From Wenzhouxiangella sp. (GTDB taxonomy: Bacteria; Pseudomonadota; Gammaproteobacteria; Xanthomonadales; Wenzhouxiangellaceae): 11,273 nt of DNA. Positions 1-6,175 of the stretch are shown here, piece after piece. The notes beneath the pieces were generated by a model. The model saw nothing but the letters and a program-made list of their open reading frames with translations, was not told where the DNA came from and did no database searches. A program made the position numbers and the translations under genes. The first letter of the stretch is position 1; each line of letters begins with the position of its first letter. Location: positions 1 through 11,273 of the forward strand of contig SKQI01000125.1 of assembly GCA_007119095.1 (NCBI GenBank), read 5' to 3'.

Positions 1-293
1 ACCAGGCCGCTGCTGACGCTGCGCGCAAGCGTATCGAGCAGATCACGGCTGATGTCGAAGTCGGTGCAGTTTACGAAGGCACCGTTACCAAGATCATGAA
101 CTTCGGCGCTTTTGTCACCATCCTGCCCGGCAAGGACGGTCTGGTTCATATTTCCCAGATCTCCGACAAGCGCGTTGAGAACGTGACCGACGAGCTCGCC
201 GAAGGCGACAAGGTCAAGGTCAAGGTGCTGGAAGTCGACAAGCAGGGCCGTATTCGCTTGAGCATGAAGGCGCTCAACGAAAGCAACGACTGA
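1..293 (+). CDS. pnp: Polynucleotide phosphorylase, C-terminal end (partial)
   Basis: This is the last ~97 residues of a protein that begins upstream of the window; the reading frame enters at base 3 and stops with TGA at 291-293. The visible part is the end of a linker helix (AARKRIEQIT) and one S1 RNA-binding domain, with the classic order GAVYEGTVTKIMNFGAFV, then GLVHISQIS, then GDKVKVKVLEVD and RIRLSMKA. A single S1 domain at the very C-terminus after a KH-type linker is the arrangement of PNPase, the phosphorolytic 3'-5' exoribonuclease of the RNA degradosome. The S1 domain binds the RNA substrate. Ribosomal protein S1 also has such domains but would have them in tandem, and the upstream helix fits PNPase better. 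The catalytic core is not in the window, so the identification rests on the tail alone. A terminator follows directly. Confidence 0.87.
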   Translation, partial: QAAADAARKRIEQITADVEVGAVYEGTVTKIMNFGAFVTILPGKDGLVHISQISDKRVENVTDELAEGDKVKVKVLEVDKQGRIRLSMKALNESND

Positions 294-310
294 AGCCTCT
301 GAAATGCCGG

Positions 311-327
311 CTGCGGGTCTCCCGCAG
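311..327 (+). repeat. Short perfect hairpin after pnp
   Basis: A 7-bp perfect stem (CTGCGGG / CCCGCAG) closes a 3-nt loop TCT just after the pnp stop codon. It has no U-tract of its own and lies 8 bp ahead of the larger terminator hairpin. It may help protect or process the pnp 3' end; that role is inference. Confidence 0.5.
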
Positions 328-335
328 TCGACGGC

Positions 336-386
336 GATCCGGCGGGCCTGCATTGCCTGGCCCGCCGGATCATCGAGTTTTCTTTC
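336..386 (+). terminator. Intrinsic terminator of pnp
   Basis: A perfect 13-bp inverted repeat (GATCCGGCGGGCC at 336-348 and its complement at 359-371) surrounds a 10-nt loop. It is followed by a T-rich run (GAGTTTTCTTT, 375-385). The position, about 40 bp after the pnp stop and before the next start at 415, fits a rho-independent terminator. The T-run starts 5 nt after the stem and is interrupted, so efficiency may be moderate. Confidence 0.75.
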
Positions 387-414
387 CCACGATCTACCTG
401 ATCCCGCACAAGCG

Positions 415-810
415 ATGCAACTATCCATCCCCGTTGCTCCCGGTGAGCTGCTCGACAAGATCACGATTCTTGAAATCAAGACCGAGCGGATGAACGATCC
501 TGTCAAATTAGCCAATGTTCGTCGCGAACTGAATCTTCTGGATGCGGTTTGGCGCCAGGCCGGCATTGAAGATGAGCAGGTCTCACGCTTGCGGTCCGAG
601 TTGAAGCGGGTCAACGAGGCGCTTTGGCAGATCGAAGACGACATTCGCGACGAGGAGCGTGCCGGGCGCTTTGAAGATCGGTTTATCGAGCTTGCGCGCT
701 TGGTCTATGTCACCAACGACAAACGTGCGGACATCAAGAAGCGCATCAATCTGGCACTGGGCTCAGAGATTGTCGAGGAAAAGTCGTACCGCGACTACCG
801 TTCTTCCTGA
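415..810 (+). CDS. DUF6165 family protein
   Basis: A 131-residue soluble, charged, mostly helical protein. The N-terminus (QLSIPVAPGELLDKITILEIK, residues 2-22) and the following ANVRRELNLL match what I recall of the DUF6165 family, whose members start at this point. The frame stays open upstream to an ATG at 304, but that would run translation through the pnp terminator hairpins and add a low-complexity leader, so ATG 415 was chosen. No clear Shine-Dalgarno sequence precedes it. Residues 50-80 are heptad-like and could form a coiled coil; the C-terminal half is rich in Arg, Lys and Glu. No catalytic motif, signal peptide or membrane segment is seen. The gene converges with a family 9 glycosyltransferase, overlapping it by 16 bp, and lies near a Kdo kinase. 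A link to LPS or glycan assembly is therefore suggested by context only; the molecular function is unknown. Confidence 0.82.
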   Translation: MQLSIPVAPGELLDKITILEIKTERMNDPVKLANVRRELNLLDAVWRQAGIEDEQVSRLRSELKRVNEALWQIEDDIRDEERAGRFEDRFIELARLVYVTNDKRADIKKRINLALGSEIVEEKSYRDYRSS

Positions 811-1889
811 TCCTGTTCTGACTGAGTCCGGGCGGCTTTACCCTGATCGCCGAGCACCCGCTGTAGTTTTTCGATCACCATGTCCGGCGTGATCAGCGCC
901 ATGACGCCGGGATACTCCAGGCGCTTTCCCCATCGAACCTGTTCAGGTGCCTTGCCAAGAAATTGTCTGGCCGCTTCGGGAAATCGATCGATGCAGTGCT
1001 CCAGGCTGCCCAGCGGTCCGGATCGGCGCGACCAGGTGGCGGCATACAGGCCCACGACCGGCTTGCCCAGGGCTGCGGCAAAATGAACCGGGCCGGCATC
1101 CGGGCTGATCAGACAGGCACAGCGCTCAAGCATGGCCAGGGCCTGCTTGAGGGCGTCCTGCCCGATCAGGTTGGTCACCGGCTTGGACATTCGCTCCGCT
1201 ATGGCCTTGCCCAGCTCCTGTTCGTTTTTCGAAGGGCCGCCGATCAGAATGACTGGGCGGCCGGTATGCTCAACGATCCAGTCAGCCACGCGCGCGTAGC
1301 CTCCTGGGTGCCAGTTGCGCCCGGCGTGGCTGGATGCCGGGCTGATCAGCACGGCCCGGTTGCTCTCGGGCTGGTGTTGGCGCGCGAAGGCTCTGGCTTG
1401 CTCGGGAATGGGCGGTGCCCGGTCAACGCCGTCGCTGCTTGCCCCCAGGTGTCCAGCAAAGGCCAGCATGGCCAGCGCTTGATGCTGCCCAGGTTCAGCG
1501 CCGATGCGTTCGTTGATGAACAGACCATGACCTTCTCGAGCACGCGCGCGATCGAAACCGATTCGGCGCTGGGCCCTGATCAACATTGACATCAGGCCGG
1601 CGCGCAGCGAAACCTGGGCCAGCAGCAGTGCATCAAAGCGTCTTCCCCGCAGCTGGCGATACAGACGACCTAATTCGGAGCGGCCACGCTGCTTGTCGAA
1701 TACAATGAACTCTATCCCCGGAAGATCAGCAACCAGTTGGTGTTCCAGCCTGCCTATGACCCAGGTGATCTGGCAGCTGGGCCAGGCCTGCTGCAAAGCT
1801 CGGACCAGGGCAATGCAATGGCAGACGTCGCCGAGTGCGGACAGGCGCATCAAGCAGATGGAGCGTGGCGAGTTCCGGTCGGATGGCAT
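795..1889 (-). CDS. Glycosyltransferase family 9 (LPS heptosyltransferase-like)
   Basis: A 364-residue GT-B fold enzyme of the ADP-heptose:LPS heptosyltransferase family, which transfers heptose or a related sugar onto the LPS inner core at the cytoplasmic face of the inner membrane. Family marks in order: the N-terminal acceptor-domain strand and glycine loop RLSALGDVCH (residues 15-24), a SPASSHAGRNWHPGGYA block (183-199) at the start of the donor domain, the strand VILIGGPS (213-220), and the signature SPDAGPVHFAAALGKP (262-277) that contacts the nucleotide sugar. Length is usual for the family. The ATG at 1887-1889 gives a 13-residue lead before the first strand and has no strong ribosome-binding site. 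Its start is divergent from and very close to that of the Kdo kinase gene. It is most like heptosyltransferase I (RfaC/WaaC), but family 9 members cannot be told apart by eye, so no symbol is given. The last ~15 residues are charged and overlap the DUF6165 gene. Confidence 0.88.
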   Translation of the reverse strand: MPSDRNSPRSICLMRLSALGDVCHCIALVRALQQAWPSCQITWVIGRLEHQLVADLPGIEFIVFDKQRGRSELGRLYRQLRGRRFDALLLAQVSLRAGLMSMLIRAQRRIGFDRARAREGHGLFINERIGAEPGQHQALAMLAFAGHLGASSDGVDRAPPIPEQARAFARQHQPESNRAVLISPASSHAGRNWHPGGYARVADWIVEHTGRPVILIGGPSKNEQELGKAIAERMSKPVTNLIGQDALKQALAMLERCACLISPDAGPVHFAAALGKPVVGLYAATWSRRSGPLGSLEHCIDRFPEAARQFLGKAPEQVRWGKRLEYPGVMALITPDMVIEKLQRVLGDQGKAARTQSEQDQEER

Positions 1890-1934
1890 GGGTGATCGGT
1901 GAGCGAAGAATCAGCAAGCAGAGAATCGGACCCG

Positions 1935-2615
1935 ATGACAGCAGCGGAATTCCAGGCGGGTACGACCCGCATTCTATACGATGCAGATCGACTGACCACG
2001 CTGAGCCTGGAGTGGTTACAACCCAACTTCTGGCGATTGCGGGGCGCGGTGCTGGCTGAGCTGGGGGGGCGCGGTCAGGCCCTGGCAGTCGGTACCGAGG
2101 CCGGCGAGGCCGTACTCCGGCCTTATCTGCGTGGTGGCTGGATGGCTCGAATCAATCGAGACCGGTACTTTTTCAATGGATATAAGCGTAGTCGGCCGTT
2201 TCGTGAATGGCGACTGCTGGCTCGGCTGCATGCTGCCGGTTTGCCGGTGCCGCGTCCGCTGATGGCCGGCTGTGATCGTTCCGGCCTGGCTTACCGCGGC
2301 GCCTTGTTGACCCAAAGAATTCCCCATGCCTTGCCGCTTGACCGCTTGCTGGCGGTACTGACCGAGCCCGACTGGCGCGAACTGGCGGTGACCTTGAACC
2401 GATTCTTCGGCGCGGGTCTGGTTCACCCGGACCTCAACCCGGGTAACGTGCTGCGGGATGAAAGCGGAGACTGGTATCTGATCGATCTGGACCGCGCCCG
2501 CCTTCGAAAAGGACCGGTATCGCCAAAGCCAATGATCGCCCGGCTGGAACGAGCCTTGCAACGCTCGTCCAGCTATCCTCCCGGGCTGTTGCCAGGGCTG
2601 GTGTCCGCTTCATAA
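1935..2615 (+). CDS. kdkA: 3-deoxy-D-manno-octulosonic acid (Kdo) kinase
   Basis: A 226-residue protein kinase-like enzyme that phosphorylates Kdo in the LPS inner core using ATP, at the cytoplasmic face of the inner membrane. Visible marks, numbered from the GTG at 1899: a glycine loop (GGRGQA, 56-61); the block VLRPYLRGGWMARINRDRY (72-90), typical of the KdkA/WaaP group; a helix with FREWRLLARLHAAGLPVPRP (101-120); the catalytic loop HPDLNPGNVL (176-185), with Asp178 and Asn183 in the base and metal-ligand positions; and the metal-binding Asp in LIDLDRAR (194-201). ATG 1935 is preferred because it gives the short N-terminus seen in Haemophilus KdkA. A GTG at 1899 would add 12 residues; neither start has a strong ribosome-binding site. 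The gene is divergent from the family 9 glycosyltransferase, which probably acts in the same core pathway. Its 3' end overlaps the convergent Lon-like gene by 43 bp. Confidence 0.88.
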   Translation: MTAAEFQAGTTRILYDADRLTTLSLEWLQPNFWRLRGAVLAELGGRGQALAVGTEAGEAVLRPYLRGGWMARINRDRYFFNGYKRSRPFREWRLLARLHAAGLPVPRPLMAGCDRSGLAYRGALLTQRIPHALPLDRLLAVLTEPDWRELAVTLNRFFGAGLVHPDLNPGNVLRDESGDWYLIDLDRARLRKGPVSPKPMIARLERALQRSSSYPPGLLPGLVSAS

Positions 2616-4933
2616 CCCGATAGCGCCAGGACTCGCGCTCTGGCTCTTCCCAGCAGCGAGTCTTGTGGGAAGGCCTGATCGCGCCAACTGCCAATGCGCA
2701 ATCCGGTCAGAAGCTCCAGGGCCTGGAAGAAATGGTCGACGGCATACACCTGGAACATGTCGTTGGCTGCGGCCTTGACCAGAGCGCGATCCAGCATCAG
2801 GGCCTCCAGGTTGGCGCGAGGAATAATGACGCCTTGCTGGCCGCTCAGTCCACTCTGGTTGCACAATTCGAACCAGGCTTCCACTTGCTCGTTGATGTTA
2901 GTCACGGGACAGGCGCGGCCCTGGTCGTCCAGATGCCCGATCAAAGCAATGTCCTGGCGCATGGCTGCCTGGGCCAGGTTGCCGAACAGGACGCAGGCCT
3001 CTGCCAGGGTCGGGCTGGTCGACTCGTGAACCTGCTCTCCCGGCCTGCCCAATCGCGCCAGTATGCGAGGCGCAATTCCCAACATAAGACTCTGACCCAG
3101 AAGTATTTCCAACAGGTCGTCATGGGTGCGGCCAGCAGTGAGAATTCGGCACTGTGGTGATGCTGTGACCACGCAGCTCAGTGGTGCTGGTCGGGCGTGC
3201 AGAAACGTCCCAGTGCGCAAGGAGAGACAAGTGTTGAGCTGGCTTTCCGATCGGCCGCGCAAACGAAGATCCATCTGACCGGAAGTTATGCTGCGAATGC
3301 GCTTCGAGAGCGGCAGCTGTGCTCGGTTGCGCCAGTTTCTGAAAGCGCTTTCGACATGGTTTTTGTCGACTTCGGTTGCGCCCTCTTCCTGCGCCAGCCA
3401 GCTGGCTTCTCTGGCCAGATCGGCCAGCTCGCCGAAGCGGGATGACAGTCGCCCTGGTTCGGCCGACAACCTGGCGCCCAGCTGAACCATTGCCAGAATG
3501 CCACCGTGCTCGAAATGCAACAGTTTTTCCTTCGCCACCAGAGTGGCCAGAAAACGACAGTACTCGTGAAGGCCGTGCTGGTCTCTGGTCGTTGTGTCGT
3601 CGAAGTCCGCGACAACTTTGAACAGGCGGATGAAATCAGCGTCCTCCCGGGTCAGTTTCTCAAACAGTTCGGCGTTGCCGGTGAGGATGACCCGGACGCG
3701 AATGGGAATGGGCTCGGGTTTCAGCGACTGGGCCGAGTACGGCCAGCCCAGCTCCGGCGGCACGACTTCGGTCAATCCGGTTCGCAGCGCGCGCATCAGC
3801 ATCCGCCAGGAGCCGGGTTCGGCCAGTACGTCGCCGGCATCAAGCACGAGATAGCCCCCGTCCGCTTCCAGCAGGGCGCCGGTGCGAATGCCGCGAAATG
3901 AGGTGACGGCGCGGCCGCTGCTCATCCAGGCCGGATCAATGGTGCCAAACAGGCTGGCTACAGAGGGCTGGCTGGCAAACACCACCGGTGCCTTGTCCCC
4001 GCTGTGACGAGAGGTAAGCACGTTGACACCGTAAAGCAGGGTAGGGTCGGCCAGGTGCGAGGTATCTCGGCCTATCCGCTTGTCGACGATGTCATCGATG
4101 ATTTCGCGCAGGAACACATCCATGCCCGGCGCCTTGAATTTACGTGCCACATTGCCGGTCATTTCGCCCACCAGGCGGGCGGTTTCACTGGCATTGATCT
4201 GGTCGATATGCTGCAGTGCCTGCTGCCAGATCTGGTTGACATCGTGCGCGAACCGGTTGACCTCACCTTGCCACTTTTCCACCAGTGCCATGGCCTTTTG
4301 ACGGTCTTCTTCGCGGACCTGTCTCTGGGTAACCAGGTTGCGATACTCCTCCGGTGAGACGGGCTTTCCCATGACCAGTGGATAGATGCTCACCCGTGAT
4401 GTCGGGCCGGACTGGGTGCGGATCAGGGCCAGGCCGTCTTCCCGCAGTTTTTTCTCCAATGGTGCGATTTTCAGACGAATCTCGCGTTCCGCGGCTTCCT
4501 GGCGGGCCTCGCGCCGTGAGCGGATCGGGTCGTTTTTCAGGATTTGTGGAAGGCGGTCGCGCACGAACAGGCTGATGCGCGCCATCGCTTGCTGGAACTG
4601 TCTGCCCTGACTGCCGGGCAATACAATCAGACGAGGTCGGTCGGGGTTGGCAAAATTGTGTACGTAGCAGAAGTCCAGAGCCCTTTCGGCATCCGGCTGG
4701 ATTTCTTTCAGCAGGCTGGTGACCAGCGTTCGCCGGCCGCAGCCATCGGGGCCGCGCACGTAGGCGTTGTGGTTATGACTGCGGCTTTTGATCGCAAAGG
4801 TCAGCGCCTGACGGGCAGCCGTCTGACCAACGATGCCGGTCGCTGCCTGCAGGGACTGGGTGGTGGTGTCCGGCAGTGCATTCCTGGCTGGCGACCAACG
4901 CAGTTGTTCCGGTGAAACCTTGATGTTGCCCAT
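2573..4933 (-). CDS. Lon-like AAA family protein with degenerate peptidase domain
   Basis: A 786-residue protein of the LonB/YcbZ-type AAA-peptidase family, about the usual length for the long form. Order of parts: an ATGIVGQTAARQAL segment (31-44) before a P-loop-like GPDGCGRRT (61-69), where Arg in place of Lys is usual in this family; a long helical, charged insertion (about 110-285); the strand GGYLVLDAGDVL (359-370) as the Walker B equivalent; IRVRVILTGN (411-420); an Arg-rich sensor-2 helix RLSSRFGELADLAREASW (495-512); and a C-terminal Lon peptidase domain (about 550-745) with conserved GVIIPRANLEALML (701-714) and FQVYAVD (727-733). In E. coli YcbZ and Lon the nucleophile Ser and the catalytic Lys lie 43 residues apart. 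Here Ser640 (motif ESTSPT instead of GDSAS) is retained, but the residue 43 downstream is Gln683 (NEQVEA instead of NEKIEG). Proteolysis is therefore doubtful. The start ATG has a GGGAGG ribosome-binding site at 4944-4950 (minus strand). Confidence 0.87.
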   Translation of the reverse strand: MGNIKVSPEQLRWSPARNALPDTTTQSLQAATGIVGQTAARQALTFAIKSRSHNHNAYVRGPDGCGRRTLVTSLLKEIQPDAERALDFCYVHNFANPDRPRLIVLPGSQGRQFQQAMARISLFVRDRLPQILKNDPIRSRREARQEAAEREIRLKIAPLEKKLREDGLALIRTQSGPTSRVSIYPLVMGKPVSPEEYRNLVTQRQVREEDRQKAMALVEKWQGEVNRFAHDVNQIWQQALQHIDQINASETARLVGEMTGNVARKFKAPGMDVFLREIIDDIVDKRIGRDTSHLADPTLLYGVNVLTSRHSGDKAPVVFASQPSVASLFGTIDPAWMSSGRAVTSFRGIRTGALLEADGGYLVLDAGDVLAEPGSWRMLMRALRTGLTEVVPPELGWPYSAQSLKPEPIPIRVRVILTGNAELFEKLTREDADFIRLFKVVADFDDTTTRDQHGLHEYCRFLATLVAKEKLLHFEHGGILAMVQLGARLSAEPGRLSSRFGELADLAREASWLAQEEGATEVDKNHVESAFRNWRNRAQLPLSKRIRSITSGQMDLRLRGRSESQLNTCLSLRTGTFLHARPAPLSCVVTASPQCRILTAGRTHDDLLEILLGQSLMLGIAPRILARLGRPGEQVHESTSPTLAEACVLFGNLAQAAMRQDIALIGHLDDQGRACPVTNINEQVEAWFELCNQSGLSGQQGVIIPRANLEALMLDRALVKAAANDMFQVYAVDHFFQALELLTGLRIGSWRDQAFPQDSLLGRARARVLALSGYEADTSPGNSPGG

Positions 4934-5000
4934 CTCGAGTCTGCCTCCCTACCCGGAGATTCTGGACCTGGCCAGGCTCCGTGACCCCTTGAACACAAGT

Positions 5001-5021
5001 TTGTTGCCATGGCAGCAACAA
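5001..5021 (-). repeat. Inverted repeat in the leader of the Lon-like gene
   Basis: A perfect 7-bp inverted repeat (TTGTTGC / GCAACAA) spans a 7-nt centre that is itself part of the palindrome TGCCATGGCA (5005-5014). It lies about 70 bp upstream of the Lon-like start codon and downstream of the predicted promoter, so it would be transcribed. A second palindrome, CCTGGCCAGG, lies at 4967-4976. It could be a protein-binding site or an RNA hairpin; no U-tract follows, so it is not a standard terminator. Confidence 0.4.
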
Positions 5022-5074
5022 CCTGCAGGCGTAACGCTTTATTACGCCCCCGTCATTACTGCCACCGCCTCCAT

Positions 5075-5103
5075 ACTATAGCCTGCCGCGCGGCAAGCGT
5101 CAT
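5075..5103 (-). promoter_or_regulatory. Predicted sigma70-type promoter for the Lon-like gene
   Basis: On the minus strand, a -35 ATGACG (5098-5103, 4 of 6 consensus) and a -10 TATAGT (5075-5080, 5 of 6) are separated by exactly 17 bp. Transcription would start near 5068, leaving a leader of about 135 nt before the ATG at 4933. The -35 box lies 15-20 bp past the stop codon of the upstream hydrolase gene. The spacer contains a near-palindrome (GCCTGCCGCGCGGCAAGC, 5081-5098) that could be an operator or the end hairpin of the hydrolase transcript. Confidence 0.5.
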
Positions 5104-5117
5104 GCAACAGTATGCGC

Positions 5118-6065
5118 TCACCCCTCGGGGACTGATGACGTCTCTCGAGCCAGTGACTCGGTGAAGCTGAGCCAGCTCTCGGCCACATTGCGAGGGTCCT
5201 CCAGCATGGGTAGGTGGCCGATTGAGGGTAACACCAGGCACGTGCTGTTCGGCATCAACTCATCGAGCACAGAGGCGCCCTGGGGATGCAGGACCTGGTC
5301 GGCCTGTCCCCACACAATCAGGGCTGGTGTGGACAGCTCTCGGGCGAGCTCTTCCAGCGGCTGCGAGTCGTAGCGCATGGCATCGAACATGCGCTGGGAT
5401 CTGACGGCATTGCTGCCTGCCCTGCGGCTCAAGTGGCGAGCCAGCGGTCCGGGAATCCAGGGTGGGCGAACGAAGCAATAGTCCACCAGGCGACGAAAGT
5501 CGGCCTGGTTGCGGATCACCAGCGGGTTGTGGCGTTCGTCGGCGACTTCTTCAAGTACGGCCGACAGTTTGGCGGTGTGCAGACCGCCGGGCGCGAGCAG
5601 CCAGAGCGCACGTACCCGCTCCGGGGCGCGTTTGGCCATGGCCACGGCAATATAGCCGCCCATGGAGTTTCCACCGAGGTAAAACTCGTGGATACCCAGC
5701 TCGTCCAGCCATTCCAGGATGCGATCAGCCACATCCTCGACCCGAAAGCTATCGATTTCGCCGCTGGGCGTCAGCCCGAAACCCGGAAGATCGGGAGCGA
5801 GAATCCGAAAGTGCGCTGCCAGGTGTCGGGAAACACGGCAGAAGTGACTGCTGTCGGCATTGAATCCATGCAGCAGGACCAGTGGCTCACCATGCCCGCC
5901 TTCCAGGTAATGCCACTGGATATCATTGCAGATCCTGGTCTGGGCCCGCAGGCGACCGTAACGCTGATCCAGCGTCAGGAACAGGCGCGCAAGCGGTGTT
6001 GGCCATAGCCACCAGAGCGTGGCCGCAAGCAGAATGATTACTATCAGCGCAAGCCAGGCACTCAT
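5118..6065 (-). CDS. Membrane-anchored alpha/beta-fold hydrolase
   Basis: A 315-residue alpha/beta hydrolase with one N-terminal membrane segment (residues about 4-21, rich in Leu, Ile, Ala and Trp) with no obvious cleavage site, so probably a signal anchor. The catalytic domain shows the HG oxyanion motif (LLHGFNADSSHF, 64-75), a DLPGFG turn (92-97), the nucleophile elbow GNSMGG (Ser134), the acid Asp256 in VWGQADQVLHP, and His284 in GHLPMLEDP, so the triad is complete. A cap region (about 165-235) separates the elbow from the acid. The substrate cannot be read from the sequence; relatives include lipases, esterases and C-C bond hydrolases (BphD/MhpC-like). The ATG at 6063-6065 starts directly before the membrane segment, with no strong ribosome-binding site. 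It is divergent from the DMT transporter and followed by the Lon-like gene on the same strand, which appears to have its own promoter. Confidence 0.88.
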   Translation of the reverse strand: MSAWLALIVIILLAATLWWLWPTPLARLFLTLDQRYGRLRAQTRICNDIQWHYLEGGHGEPLVLLHGFNADSSHFCRVSRHLAAHFRILAPDLPGFGLTPSGEIDSFRVEDVADRILEWLDELGIHEFYLGGNSMGGYIAVAMAKRAPERVRALWLLAPGGLHTAKLSAVLEEVADERHNPLVIRNQADFRRLVDYCFVRPPWIPGPLARHLSRRAGSNAVRSQRMFDAMRYDSQPLEELARELSTPALIVWGQADQVLHPQGASVLDELMPNSTCLVLPSIGHLPMLEDPRNVAESWLSFTESLARETSSVPEG

Positions 6066-6175
6066 GTCGCTGTGTCATCTCGAATATTGAACGGTGACCC
6101 TAGAGCATAACGCAACAGACAGTACACTAGAATACGCGCTCGCGGCCACGATGCCAAAAACCGGTTTCTCAACAA
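6066..6175. promoter_or_regulatory. Divergent promoter region, hydrolase / DMT transporter
   Basis: The two flanking genes point away from each other, so this 110-bp gap should hold both promoters. On the plus strand the best -10-like hexamer is TAGAAT (6128-6133, 5 of 6), about 40 bp before the transporter start, but no convincing -35 lies at the right distance. A TTGAAC (6087-6092) is too far upstream. No clear pair is seen on the minus strand. Confidence 0.35.

Noticed and set aside
304..414. N-terminal extension of the DUF6165 protein to an ATG at 304
   Set aside because: It would place the start before the pnp terminator, and the family N-terminus matches the start at 415.
963..1589. 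Open frame of 208 codons on the plus strand, antisense to the glycosyltransferase
   Set aside because: The minus-strand family 9 signatures are unambiguous and this frame has none.
4725..4753. Lys-to-Arg change in the P-loop of the Lon-like protein (GPDGCGRRT) as a sign of lost ATPase
   Set aside because: Members of this Lon-like family commonly carry Arg here (for example GEPGTGR), so it is a family feature, unlike the Lys-to-Gln change in the peptidase site.
4801..5010. Possible upstream frame beginning at an ATG in the leader of the Lon-like gene and overlapping its start
   Set aside because: The ATG is the centre of a palindrome, it has no ribosome-binding site, and the product has no conserved features.
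5286..6008. Open frame of 240 codons on the plus strand, antisense to the alpha/beta hydrolase
   Set aside because: The hydrolase frame on the minus strand has a complete catalytic triad and a membrane anchor. The opposite frame shows no family motif and is explained by GC-rich codon bias.
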